From positions 1 to 5,272 of the forward strand of contig JALRLA010000159.1 of assembly GCA_023254645.1 (NCBI GenBank): 5,272 nucleotides of DNA, read 5' to 3'. The stretch comes from Bacteroidia bacterium (lineage in GTDB: Bacteria; Bacteroidota; Bacteroidia; NS11-12g; UBA955). The notes under the pieces are model-generated. The model saw nothing but the letters and a program-made list of their open reading frames with translations. It ran no database searches and had not been told where the DNA came from. This document shows positions 1-4,808 of this stretch, piece by piece; position 1 is the first letter of the stretch; each line of letters begins with the position of its first letter. A program made the translations under genes and the position numbers.

Positions 1-324
1 GTGGTTTTCAAGCAGGTCCCACTCGTCTTGAGGGCTCAAATCGCGGTAATGGGGAACGCGCTTGTAGTGGTTGTGAGCCACGAGGTTCATGATGTCCTCT
101 TCTAGATTGGCCCCGGTACAGCTGATGATGTCAATTTTGCCTTGGCGAATCATTTCGGCCAAGCTTTTGCCCAATTCGGCCGTACTCATGGCACCAGCCA
201 AGGTGACCATCATTTTACCGCCCTCTGTCAAATGGGTTTCGTAGCCTTTGGCCGCGTCGACCAAAGCAGCCGCGTTGAAGTGCAAATAGTGCTTCTCAAC
301 AAACTGTGAAATAGGACCTTTCAT
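1..324 (-). CDS. Deoxyhypusine synthase-like protein, N-terminal part (gene runs off the left edge)
   Basis: Reading leftward from the ATG at 324-322 gives 108 uninterrupted codons to the window edge, starting MKGPISQFVEKHYLHFNAAA. Two stretches mark the deoxyhypusine synthase (DHS) family: GGKMMVTLAGAMSTAELG (residues 35-52) and SCTGANLEEDIM (68-79). The second corresponds to the TTAGGVEEDLIK region of eukaryotic DHS, part of the NAD-binding fold. Eukaryotic and archaeal DHS moves an aminobutyl group from spermidine to a lysine of eIF5A. Bacteria lack eIF5A, and bacterial relatives are either homospermidine synthase-like or of unknown role, so the substrate here is uncertain. Family members are usually a little over 300 residues, so about two thirds of the protein, including the catalytic lysine region, lies outside the window. 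It lies 38 bases downstream of the LOG-type gene on the same strand. A perfect TAnnTTTG element just before the ATG supports this start. Family assignment is confident; function is not. Confidence 0.88.
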   Translation of the reverse strand, partial: MKGPISQFVEKHYLHFNAAALVDAAKGYETHLTEGGKMMVTLAGAMSTAELGKSLAEMIRQGKIDIISCTGANLEEDIMNLVAHNHYKRVPHYRDLSPQDEWDLLENH

Positions 325-329
325 GGGGG

Positions 330-337
330 CAAAGGTA
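330..337 (-). promoter_or_regulatory. Bacteroidota -7 promoter element for the DHS-like gene
   Basis: On the minus strand the bases read TACCTTTG, an exact match to the Bacteroidota sigma-A -7 consensus TAnnTTTG. Only five bases (CCCCC) separate it from the ATG, so transcription would start at or within a few bases of the start codon, giving a leaderless or nearly leaderless mRNA. A clear TTTG/TTG -33 element at the usual spacing is not visible; that position falls inside the upstream hairpin. Confidence 0.55.
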
Positions 338-344
338 CAACAAA

Positions 345-364
345 GAGCACCTTATAAAGGGCTC
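345..364 (-). terminator. Weak terminator-like hairpin after the LOG-type gene
   Basis: On the minus strand GAGC-CCTT pairs with AAGG-(bulged T)-GCTC around a three-base TAT loop: an eight-pair stem with one bulge. It is followed by TTTGTTGT, a poor U-tract. The stem begins inside the stop codon of the LOG-type gene (365-363). It could end that transcript or only attenuate it, partly separating the DHS-like gene, which has its own -7 element. The imperfect tract keeps confidence moderate. Confidence 0.4.
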
Positions 365-1094
365 AAATTCGGCGCTCGCCCAAGAGCCACCAAGCGCGCA
401 TGCGCCCCCGTTTGGGCGCATGTTTTTCTATCATGGACTGCAGGAATTCCAAACCTTGGTCCAAATCGTCGGTGATGCAGAGCATGTCTTCGTCTTCGGG
501 AGAAATGGTGCCGGTTTCGTGCATTTGTTTGATTTGATCCAACTGGCCTTTCCAATAGTCTTTGCCCATCAATACCACGGGAAAATGCGGCATTTTTTTG
601 GTTTGGATGAGGGTCAAGGCTTCGAAGAGTTCGTCCAGGGTTCCGAACCCACCCGGAAAGACCACAAAGCCAAAGCTGTACTTGGTCAAAAGCACCTTGC
701 GAACAAAGAAGTAACGAATATCTACCGTATGGTCTAGGTAGGGATTGGGCTGCTGCTCAAAGGGCAATTCGATGTTGATGCCTACGCTCTTGCCACCCAC
801 ACTCTTGGCACCTTCGTTGGCTGCTTGCATGATGCCAGGACCACCACCTGTAATTACCGTAAAGCCTGCACTGGCCACTTTGGCCCCCATGTTTTTGGCC
901 ATTTCGTAGTAGGGGTGGCCGGGTTGGAAACGTGCCGATCCAAACAAGCTGATACAGGGCCCCATGAAGTGCATATTTCGAAAGCCCTTGATGAATTGGG
1001 CCGTTACGCGTAAAGCAAAAAAGAGTTCAGTCAGGCGGTTATGGGGACCTTTCAACAATTCCAGGTCGAGATCGGGTCGGCGTTTGGCGTTCAT
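363..1094 (-). CDS. LOG family / TIGR00730 Rossmann-fold protein (putative nucleoside-5'-monophosphate phosphoribohydrolase)
   Basis: This 243-residue protein has the two signatures of the LOG (Lonely Guy) family: TGGGPGIM (residues 82-89) and PGGFGTLDE (147-155). The run VRKVLLTKY (131-139) lies just before the second, as expected. Studied LOG enzymes cleave ribose 5-phosphate from cytokinin ribotides or, in several bacteria, from AMP or other nucleotides, and act as cytosolic dimers or hexamers. The conserved glycine loop and Glu155 are in place, so the enzyme is probably active. Many databases call such proteins 'lysine decarboxylase', a known misnomer. Homologues commonly carry about 40 residues before the GPCISLFGSAR strand, as here, which supports the ATG at 1094. 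The C-terminal tail (about 224-243) is basic and tryptophan-containing. The gene starts 69 bases after ndk ends, beyond a strong terminator, so it probably has its own promoter. The natural substrate cannot be told from sequence. Confidence 0.9.
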   Translation of the reverse strand: MNAKRRPDLDLELLKGPHNRLTELFFALRVTAQFIKGFRNMHFMGPCISLFGSARFQPGHPYYEMAKNMGAKVASAGFTVITGGGPGIMQAANEGAKSVGGKSVGINIELPFEQQPNPYLDHTVDIRYFFVRKVLLTKYSFGFVVFPGGFGTLDELFEALTLIQTKKMPHFPVVLMGKDYWKGQLDQIKQMHETGTISPEDEDMLCITDDLDQGLEFLQSMIEKHAPKRGRMRAWWLLGERRI

Positions 1095-1100
1095 CTTGGT

Positions 1101-1108
1101 CGAAGCTA
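1101..1108 (-). promoter_or_regulatory. Probable -7 promoter element for the LOG-type gene
   Basis: The minus strand reads TAGCTTCG, seven of eight positions of TAnnTTTG, six bases before the ATG. A TTTTG lies upstream with a 15-base spacer, slightly shorter than the usual 17-23, inside the loop/right arm of the ndk terminator. If used, promoter and terminator overlap and the mRNA is almost leaderless. The mismatch and short spacing make this tentative. Confidence 0.35.
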
Positions 1109-1110
1109 AT

Positions 1111-1137
1111 AAAAAAAGCCCCTCAAAAGGGGCTTTT
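1111..1137 (-). terminator. Rho-independent terminator of ndk
   Basis: On the minus strand, AAAAGCCCCT pairs perfectly with AGGGGCTTTT around a four-base TTTG loop: a ten-pair stem whose five G-C pairs form the core. Seven consecutive T residues (1117-1111) follow the G-C core. This is a textbook intrinsic terminator for leftward transcription, 26 bases after the ndk stop codon. The mirror side also has an A/T run (TTTT at 1134-1137), but no opposing gene ends here, so the ndk role is the obvious one. Confidence 0.88.
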
Positions 1138-1163
1138 CACGGCGTTAACCGAAAGTTTACTAG

Positions 1164-1580
1164 TTAGAATCGCTCGAAAGCTGAGAAGAAGAAACGGCCT
1201 TCGATCTCCGCATTCTCATCGCTGTCGCTACCGTGAATGGCATTGGCATCGATGCTCTTGGCATACAAGCGGCGAATGGTTCCCTCGGCGGCTTGCTCAG
1301 GGTTGGTGGCTCCGATTACATTGCGGAAATCAGCCACAGCGTTGTCTTTTTCCAAGATGGCCGCGTAGATGGGGCCGCTGGTCATGAAGTTAACCAATTC
1401 TCCGTAGAAGGGACGCTCTTTGTGAACGGCATAGAAAGCACCGGCTTGCTCGGCGGTCAAACGGGTGTATTTCAAAGCGACTACAGAAAAACCAGCTTGA
1501 ATGATGTGGTCCAAAATTTTGCCGGCGTGGCCATTGGCTACAGCGTCGGGCTTAATCATGGTAAAAGTGCGATTGCTCAT
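1164..1580 (-). CDS. ndk: Nucleoside diphosphate kinase
   Basis: The cytosolic enzyme transfers the gamma phosphate from ATP to other nucleoside diphosphates through a phosphohistidine, balancing NTP and dNTP pools. The 138-residue protein matches the usual bacterial length of about 140. All expected active-site residues are visible: Lys10 in TMIKPDAV, Tyr50, Phe58, Arg86, Thr92, Arg103, Asn113 and the phosphorylated His116 in [12 protein letters not shown]. The C-terminal [12 protein letters not shown] is typical of Bacteroidota Ndk. I chose the ATG at 1580. An in-frame TTG at 1589 would add only Leu-Lys-Ser (as Met-Lys-Ser), and family alignments start at MSNRTFT or equivalent. No Shine-Dalgarno is present. 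It lies 61 bases after the oxidoreductase gene on the same strand, so readthrough from that gene is possible in addition to a local promoter. A strong terminator follows. Confidence 0.97.
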   Translation of the reverse strand: MSNRTFTMIKPDAVANGHAGKILDHIIQAGFSVVALKYTRLTAEQAGAFYAVHKERPFYGELVNFMTSGPIYAAILEKDNAVADFRNVIGATNPEQAAEGTIRRLYAKSIDANAIHGSDSDENAEIEGRFFFSAFERF

Positions 1581-1602
1581 GGATTTCAAATAAAATTCGG
1601 CG

Positions 1603-1610
1603 CAAAGGTC
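1603..1610 (-). promoter_or_regulatory. Possible -7 promoter element for ndk
   Basis: The minus strand reads GACCTTTG, seven of eight to TAnnTTTG, 22 bases before the ndk ATG, which would leave a short leader of roughly 15-17 bases. A TTTG upstream is only 12 bases away, too close for a standard -33 box. The candidate is weak, but it lies in the only non-coding DNA before ndk. Confidence 0.3.
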
Positions 1611-1632
1611 ACCAATTTATCTCAAATAACCC

Positions 1633-1644
1633 TGAGTTAACTCA
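1633..1644. repeat. 12-bp perfect palindrome at the oxidoreductase stop codon
   Basis: TGAGTTAACTCA is its own reverse complement and covers the stop codon (1644-1642) of the oxidoreductase gene, 53 bases before the ndk start codon. With no loop it is a poor terminator but has the form of a dimeric regulator site. About one such 12-bp palindrome is expected by chance in a sequence this long, so its function is unproven. Confidence 0.3.
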
Positions 1645-2832
1645 AAGATAATCGGCCAAGTAGCCGAAGTCTTCGCCCAGTTGTCCCCCTTGGCAAAGGG
1701 TGGCCCCTTGAATCATGTCGCTCTGCTTGGCCAGCAATTCAGGTACCACGTATTGCAATAAATTCTCGCCAAACTCTTCGGAGGCATCTTGGGGCAGTTC
1801 GTTCGGCAGATTGGTCACGGCCATGATGGCGATGCTGTTTGGCAGCCAGGGGTCAGCCGGGGCCTGTGTCAAGCGGTCCCAACCGATGGTCGGGTCTGGA
1901 ATGGAGGTGGCTTTGTAGGTCAAGGGAACAGAGCCGTTTACATCGCAGGAAATGTCGGCGATCACGGGTAGTTTGAAATCGGGATTGGCGGTATCAGTGG
2001 CCTCGAACAATCGGGGCAGATCTTCGGTCCAAAACAAGCCGTTGAACAACAGGTCGGAAACGCGGGTGTAAGGAGCAAAGCGCGATTGGTATTCGCTGTG
2101 GTGTTGGTAGAAGTGCTCGGTGCTCCAGGGCTGCTGCCGTGGATGCTGATACAAGTCGGGACTGTTCAAGTGCACAAATACCGGTTCTTGGAAAGTCTTT
2201 TGCAAAAATTGCCGAGGGGTCACTTCTCGGATGCGCAAGTTTCGCAAGAAATCCAGGGCGCCATGGGCCACGCGGCCGCCGCCGGTCAACACCATTTTGA
2301 GGGGAGGCAGTTCTACGGCGGCGGCCCGGCTCAAAATTTCGGTATAATCAGCACATTGGTAGGCCGGTTTTAGATCGAACAGCTGCATTTTCTTCCCGTA
2401 GGTTAAAAGGCCATTGTAAGCGCCGACAATGCCGGCAAAGCGACCGAAACCCAACACGCGCTGGCCATTTTGCCACTTGATCACTTCGTAGTCGATCATG
2501 CGAATGCCGCGACTCACCAAGTTTTGAAACAAGACTCGGTTGTAGGGCTGCTTTTTGATCGTGTGCGAGAAAAAGAGGTAGGTTTTGTTGGGAATCAAGT
2601 ATTCAATGGGTACTTCTTTGATGCCCATTAAGACATCGGCCCTTTCCAGTGAGTCCAAAACAGCAATTCCGGCTTCGCGGTACTCTTCATCTGAAAAACA
2701 GCGATCCGGACTGGATTCTACTAGAACCTCGACTTCGGGGTAGCGGTTCATCAGGGAAACGCATTGAACTGGGGTCAAAGCGACCCGATTGTCAGCCGGA
2801 ATTTTTCGTTCTCTTATCAGCCCGATTTTCAT
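1642..2832 (-). CDS. Saccharopine dehydrogenase (LYS1)/alanine dehydrogenase-like NAD(P)-dependent oxidoreductase
   Basis: This 396-residue protein belongs to the alanine dehydrogenase/transhydrogenase N-domain superfamily and most resembles LYS1-type saccharopine dehydrogenase (lysine-forming). Visible landmarks are Arg16 in NRVALTP (substrate site), Lys72 in GIKEVP, His90 and Lys93 in SHTIKKQ (the catalytic Lys/His pair plus the following Lys of LYS1), FGRFAGIVGA (128-137), a glycine-rich dinucleotide loop TGGGRVAHGALDFL (183-196), ADISCDVNGSVPLT (292-305) and NLPNELPQDASEEFG (341-355). The family interconverts saccharopine with lysine and 2-oxoglutarate, or related amino/keto acids, using NAD(P). 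The aspartate expected just before the conserved NLP/HLP motif (VDNLP or IDHLP in relatives recalled from memory) is Thr340 here, so activity or substrate may differ. No partner lysine-catabolism gene lies in the window. The ATG at 2832 puts the MKIGLIRERK strand at the N terminus as expected. The gene is divergent from the SRAP gene across 29 bases and is followed by ndk. The specific substrate is uncertain. Confidence 0.85.
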   Translation of the reverse strand: MKIGLIRERKIPADNRVALTPVQCVSLMNRYPEVEVLVESSPDRCFSDEEYREAGIAVLDSLERADVLMGIKEVPIEYLIPNKTYLFFSHTIKKQPYNRVLFQNLVSRGIRMIDYEVIKWQNGQRVLGFGRFAGIVGAYNGLLTYGKKMQLFDLKPAYQCADYTEILSRAAAVELPPLKMVLTGGGRVAHGALDFLRNLRIREVTPRQFLQKTFQEPVFVHLNSPDLYQHPRQQPWSTEHFYQHHSEYQSRFAPYTRVSDLLFNGLFWTEDLPRLFEATDTANPDFKLPVIADISCDVNGSVPLTYKATSIPDPTIGWDRLTQAPADPWLPNSIAIMAVTNLPNELPQDASEEFGENLLQYVVPELLAKQSDMIQGATLCQGGQLGEDFGYLADYL

Positions 2833-2840
2833 GCCTTGGG

Positions 2841-2848
2841 CTAAGGTA
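2841..2848 (-). promoter_or_regulatory. Probable -7 promoter element for the oxidoreductase gene
   Basis: The minus strand reads TACCTTAG, seven of eight to TAnnTTTG, eight bases before the ATG at 2832. It sits back to back, one base apart, with the plus-strand -7 element at 2850-2857. Its -33 region would lie in the first codons of the SRAP gene, where I see no good TTG. Position supports it more than sequence does. Confidence 0.4.
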
Positions 2849-2849
2849 G

Positions 2850-2857
2850 TACATTTG
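2850..2857 (+). promoter_or_regulatory. Bacteroidota -7 promoter element for the SRAP gene
   Basis: TACATTTG is an exact TAnnTTTG match, four bases before the GTG start codon at 2862, predicting a leaderless or near-leaderless transcript. A T-rich TTTTC (2826-2830) lies 19 bases upstream where the -33 element should be; it overlaps the start of the divergent oxidoreductase gene. Confidence 0.55.
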
Positions 2858-2861
2858 ATTA

Positions 2862-3602
2862 GTGTGCTTTTCTTACGCGGTGAATTTTTCCCAAACCCAG
2901 TTGCAAACCCAACTGGATTTGAACAATCTAGGCCCGGTTCAGGGTCAACCCGAAATGCCCAATCCGGGTTTCTTTTTGTCCGGGTTTGCGCATCCGCTGA
3001 TGCCCATAGTGTCGAGTAAGGAAGGTCAGACCTGGCTAGAGAATGCTCACTGGGGACTGGTGCCCTCTTGGGCCGCTTCGGCTGAAAAAGCGCGGGAATT
3101 GGCGGCCATGGGTTTGAATGCTCGCAGCGAGACGGTAGCCGAAAAACCCCTATTTCGCGGAGCCTGGAAACGCCAAGCCTGCCTAGTGCCCATGAAGGGT
3201 TTTTTTGAGTGGAAACTAGAGGGCAAACGAAAACTTCCTCATTTCATTTACGCCTCTGACCAAAGCCTGTTGCTGGCTGCCGGCATCACCGATGTGTGGG
3301 CCGATCCTGAATCGGGTGAGCAGGTGCAGACCTTCAGCATTCTGACCACCGAAGCCAATGCCTTGATGGCCGAGATTCACAATGTCAAAAAACGCATGCC
3401 GGTTTTCTTACAGGGAGCCTCTAATGCAGAGCTCTGGCTACAGGGTCGCCCCGAACAGCGCTTTGATTTGCTCAAGCCGGCTTCTGATTCCTTGTTGAAG
3501 GCTCACCGAGTGCCCGATTTTGTCAGCCGAGCAGGCGAAGATCGAAACCGCGTGGAATGTCAAAAATTCTTCGATGAACCGCTTCAAGGATTTTTATTTT
3601 AA
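2862..3602 (+). CDS. SRAP-domain (HMCES/YedK-like) abasic-site DNA-protein crosslinking protein
   Basis: The 246-residue protein is an SOS response-associated peptidase (SRAP) family member. Family members bind abasic sites in single-stranded DNA and form a thiazolidine crosslink through a cysteine at mature position 1, shielding the lesion at replication forks; the fold is also proposed to cleave itself. The active-site residues are visible: Cys2, Asn86 in LNARSET, Glu116 in GFFEW (often GFYEW) and His173 before KKRMPV. The WGLVPSW motif lies at 64-70. The start is a GTG whose second codon is TGC. Only this start puts the essential cysteine directly after the removable Met, so it is well supported despite the lack of a Shine-Dalgarno. 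Residues 11-18 are a small QTQL duplication. It diverges from the oxidoreductase gene and is followed after 11 bases by the lipoprotein gene. No LexA-type operator is recognisable. Confidence 0.95.
   Translation: MCFSYAVNFSQTQLQTQLDLNNLGPVQGQPEMPNPGFFLSGFAHPLMPIVSSKEGQTWLENAHWGLVPSWAASAEKARELAAMGLNARSETVAEKPLFRGAWKRQACLVPMKGFFEWKLEGKRKLPHFIYASDQSLLLAAGITDVWADPESGEQVQTFSILTTEANALMAEIHNVKKRMPVFLQGASNAELWLQGRPEQRFDLLKPASDSLLKAHRVPDFVSRAGEDRNRVECQKFFDEPLQGFLF
2892..2915 (+). repeat. Tandem 12-bp duplication in the SRAP gene (QTQL x2)
   Basis: Two adjacent in-frame 12-mers, CAAACCCAGTTG and CAAACCCAACTG, agree at 10 of 12 positions and encode Gln-Thr-Gln-Leu twice (codons 11-18). The same bases form a perfect seven-pair inverted repeat, CCAGTTG/CAACTGG (2897-2903 and 2910-2916), with a six-base loop. 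The stem would form in the mRNA about 35 bases after the start codon. It is probably a local slippage duplication; a role in translation is only conceivable. Confidence 0.5.
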
Positions 3603-3613
3603 GAACTAAAAAA

Positions 3614-4807
3614 ATGAGAAATTCGCGGTCATTTATGCGTTTATCATTGATGTGTTTGGTATTGGTTTTTGCGAGCTGCAACACCAAGGTGAGTCAAGTT
3701 CAAAAGGAGAAGAGTGTTGTAGAAAGTTCTTCTGACTCATTGGCTCAAATGAAAATCTTACCTTATGATACGGTATTCACTGGGTTTGCAAAATTCATTG
3801 CATGCATGGAATTGGATCCAATTTTATTCCGTAATACAAGTACACGATTTGCATCAGAACTGAAACGAAAATTCAGTGGGATGGTCAATTATAGCGGCGA
3901 AAAATGGGATAGGCTACAGTCTAGAGTGGGTAATCCTATAGGTTCATGGGTTGCCAAACAAAGTTACAGTTCAGAAAAAGAGCCCAATGTCCTCTTGTAT
4001 CCATTTGCGGGTGGTGATTTTTATTATGGACATTTGTTCAACCCTCATCAGGATACCATTATCATGCTGGGTCTTGAAGCTCCAGGCACCTTGTTTCGCT
4101 TATCTGAGTTTGAGACTGATACGATTGCTGCTTATTTAAGTGGGCTCGAGAAGTCTATGTTTTTCCCTCATCAATTGGGCTTTTTTCGCACCAAGAGTAT
4201 GGCAGATGATTTCAAAACTACCTTACTTAATGGCACTATACATACTGCCCTGTATTACATGGGTAGAATGGGGTATGAAATACACTATGTTAAAGGCATT
4301 GATATAGGAGAAACCCTCGATATGAATGTTGAATTGACCAATAAATGCGAAGGAGTGCGCGTCGGTTATTCGAAAGCAGGAGAGTCAGACCCAATTCGCG
4401 AGTGGATTTACATTTCACAAGATATTAGTGATGGAGGATTGAAAACGAAAAAGGGACAGATGGTTCAGCAATACATAGAATCGAAAGGGTCTGTGGTGAG
4501 TTTTTTCAAAGCTGCTTCCTACCTAATGCATCAAAATTATTTTTCGACCATTCGACAAATCTGTTTGAAACAGAGCAAACGAATTTTGCAAGATGATTCA
4601 GGCATTCCCTTTGCCGTATTGAAAAAAGAAGGGTTTAGAGTTGAATTGCTTGGTGAATACCATAGAACGATTCCCTTGTTTTCAATGTTTTTGCAAGAGG
4701 ATTTGAAAGAGTCTTACGCCAATAAAAACCCCAAGAATTTACCGTTCAATATTGGTTACAATGCAACATTTCACGAGTGCAATTTACAGTTAGCTACTCG
4801 TCCATAA
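3614..4807 (+). CDS. Conserved lipoprotein of unknown function (YPFxGxDF-type)
   Basis: The 397-residue product begins with a lipoprotein signal peptide: basic start, hydrophobic LSLMCLVLVFA, then Cys22 as the predicted lipidated residue (FASC). No acidic surface-export cluster follows the cysteine, so a periplasm-facing outer-membrane lipoprotein is likely but inferred. The mature part has no transmembrane segment. YPFAGGDF (129-136), MLGLEAPG (151-158), QDDSGIPF (326-333), LLGEYHRTIPLF (345-356) and LPFNIGY (376-382) resemble a family of uncharacterised exported Bacteroidota proteins recalled from memory; I know no enzyme with this pattern. Sampled 60-base lines are 32-43% G+C, against about 60% in lines from the neighbouring SRAP and prmA genes, so it may be a late arrival or fast-evolving. 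It starts 11 bases after the SRAP gene behind an A-rich stretch. Its stop is one base from the prmA start, suggesting coupled translation. A second ATG (3635) would shorten the signal peptide and is less likely. Confidence 0.85.
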   Translation: MRNSRSFMRLSLMCLVLVFASCNTKVSQVQKEKSVVESSSDSLAQMKILPYDTVFTGFAKFIACMELDPILFRNTSTRFASELKRKFSGMVNYSGEKWDRLQSRVGNPIGSWVAKQSYSSEKEPNVLLYPFAGGDFYYGHLFNPHQDTIIMLGLEAPGTLFRLSEFETDTIAAYLSGLEKSMFFPHQLGFFRTKSMADDFKTTLLNGTIHTALYYMGRMGYEIHYVKGIDIGETLDMNVELTNKCEGVRVGYSKAGESDPIREWIYISQDISDGGLKTKKGQMVQQYIESKGSVVSFFKAASYLMHQNYFSTIRQICLKQSKRILQDDSGIPFAVLKKEGFRVELLGEYHRTIPLFSMFLQEDLKESYANKNPKNLPFNIGYNATFHECNLQLATRP

Positions 4808-4808
4808 A

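Noticed and set aside
420..737. 105-codon open frame on the plus strand opposite the LOG-type gene
   Set aside because: It is the complement of conserved LOG motif codons, with no family resemblance and no promoter or terminator of its own.
363..1094. Lysine decarboxylase function for the LOG-type protein
   Set aside because: The PGGxGTxxE family was historically misnamed; characterised members are nucleotide phosphoribohydrolases and the fold is unrelated to PLP-dependent decarboxylases.
1581..1589. TTG at 1589 as the ndk start
   Set aside because: It adds only three residues not seen in Ndk homologues; the ATG at 1580 matches the family start.
1233..1640. 135-codon open frame on the plus strand opposite ndk
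   Set aside because: It is antisense to a fully conserved ndk with all active-site residues; the peptide shows no recognisable domain and arises from complementary codon bias.
2086..2373. 95-codon open frame on the plus strand opposite the oxidoreductase
   Set aside because: It is antisense to a well-supported enzyme gene and its hydrophobic-looking start is not a credible signal peptide in context.
2963..2987. Two copies of TCCGGGTTT spaced by seven bases inside the SRAP gene
   Set aside because: Only two short copies exist, in coding sequence, with no further spacing pattern; this is consistent with chance and not a CRISPR or integration site.
2789..3019. 76-codon frame crossing the divergent promoter region on the plus strand
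   Set aside because: It overlaps the start of both real genes in another frame and has no domain; the SRAP frame is fixed by its Cys2 and downstream motifs.
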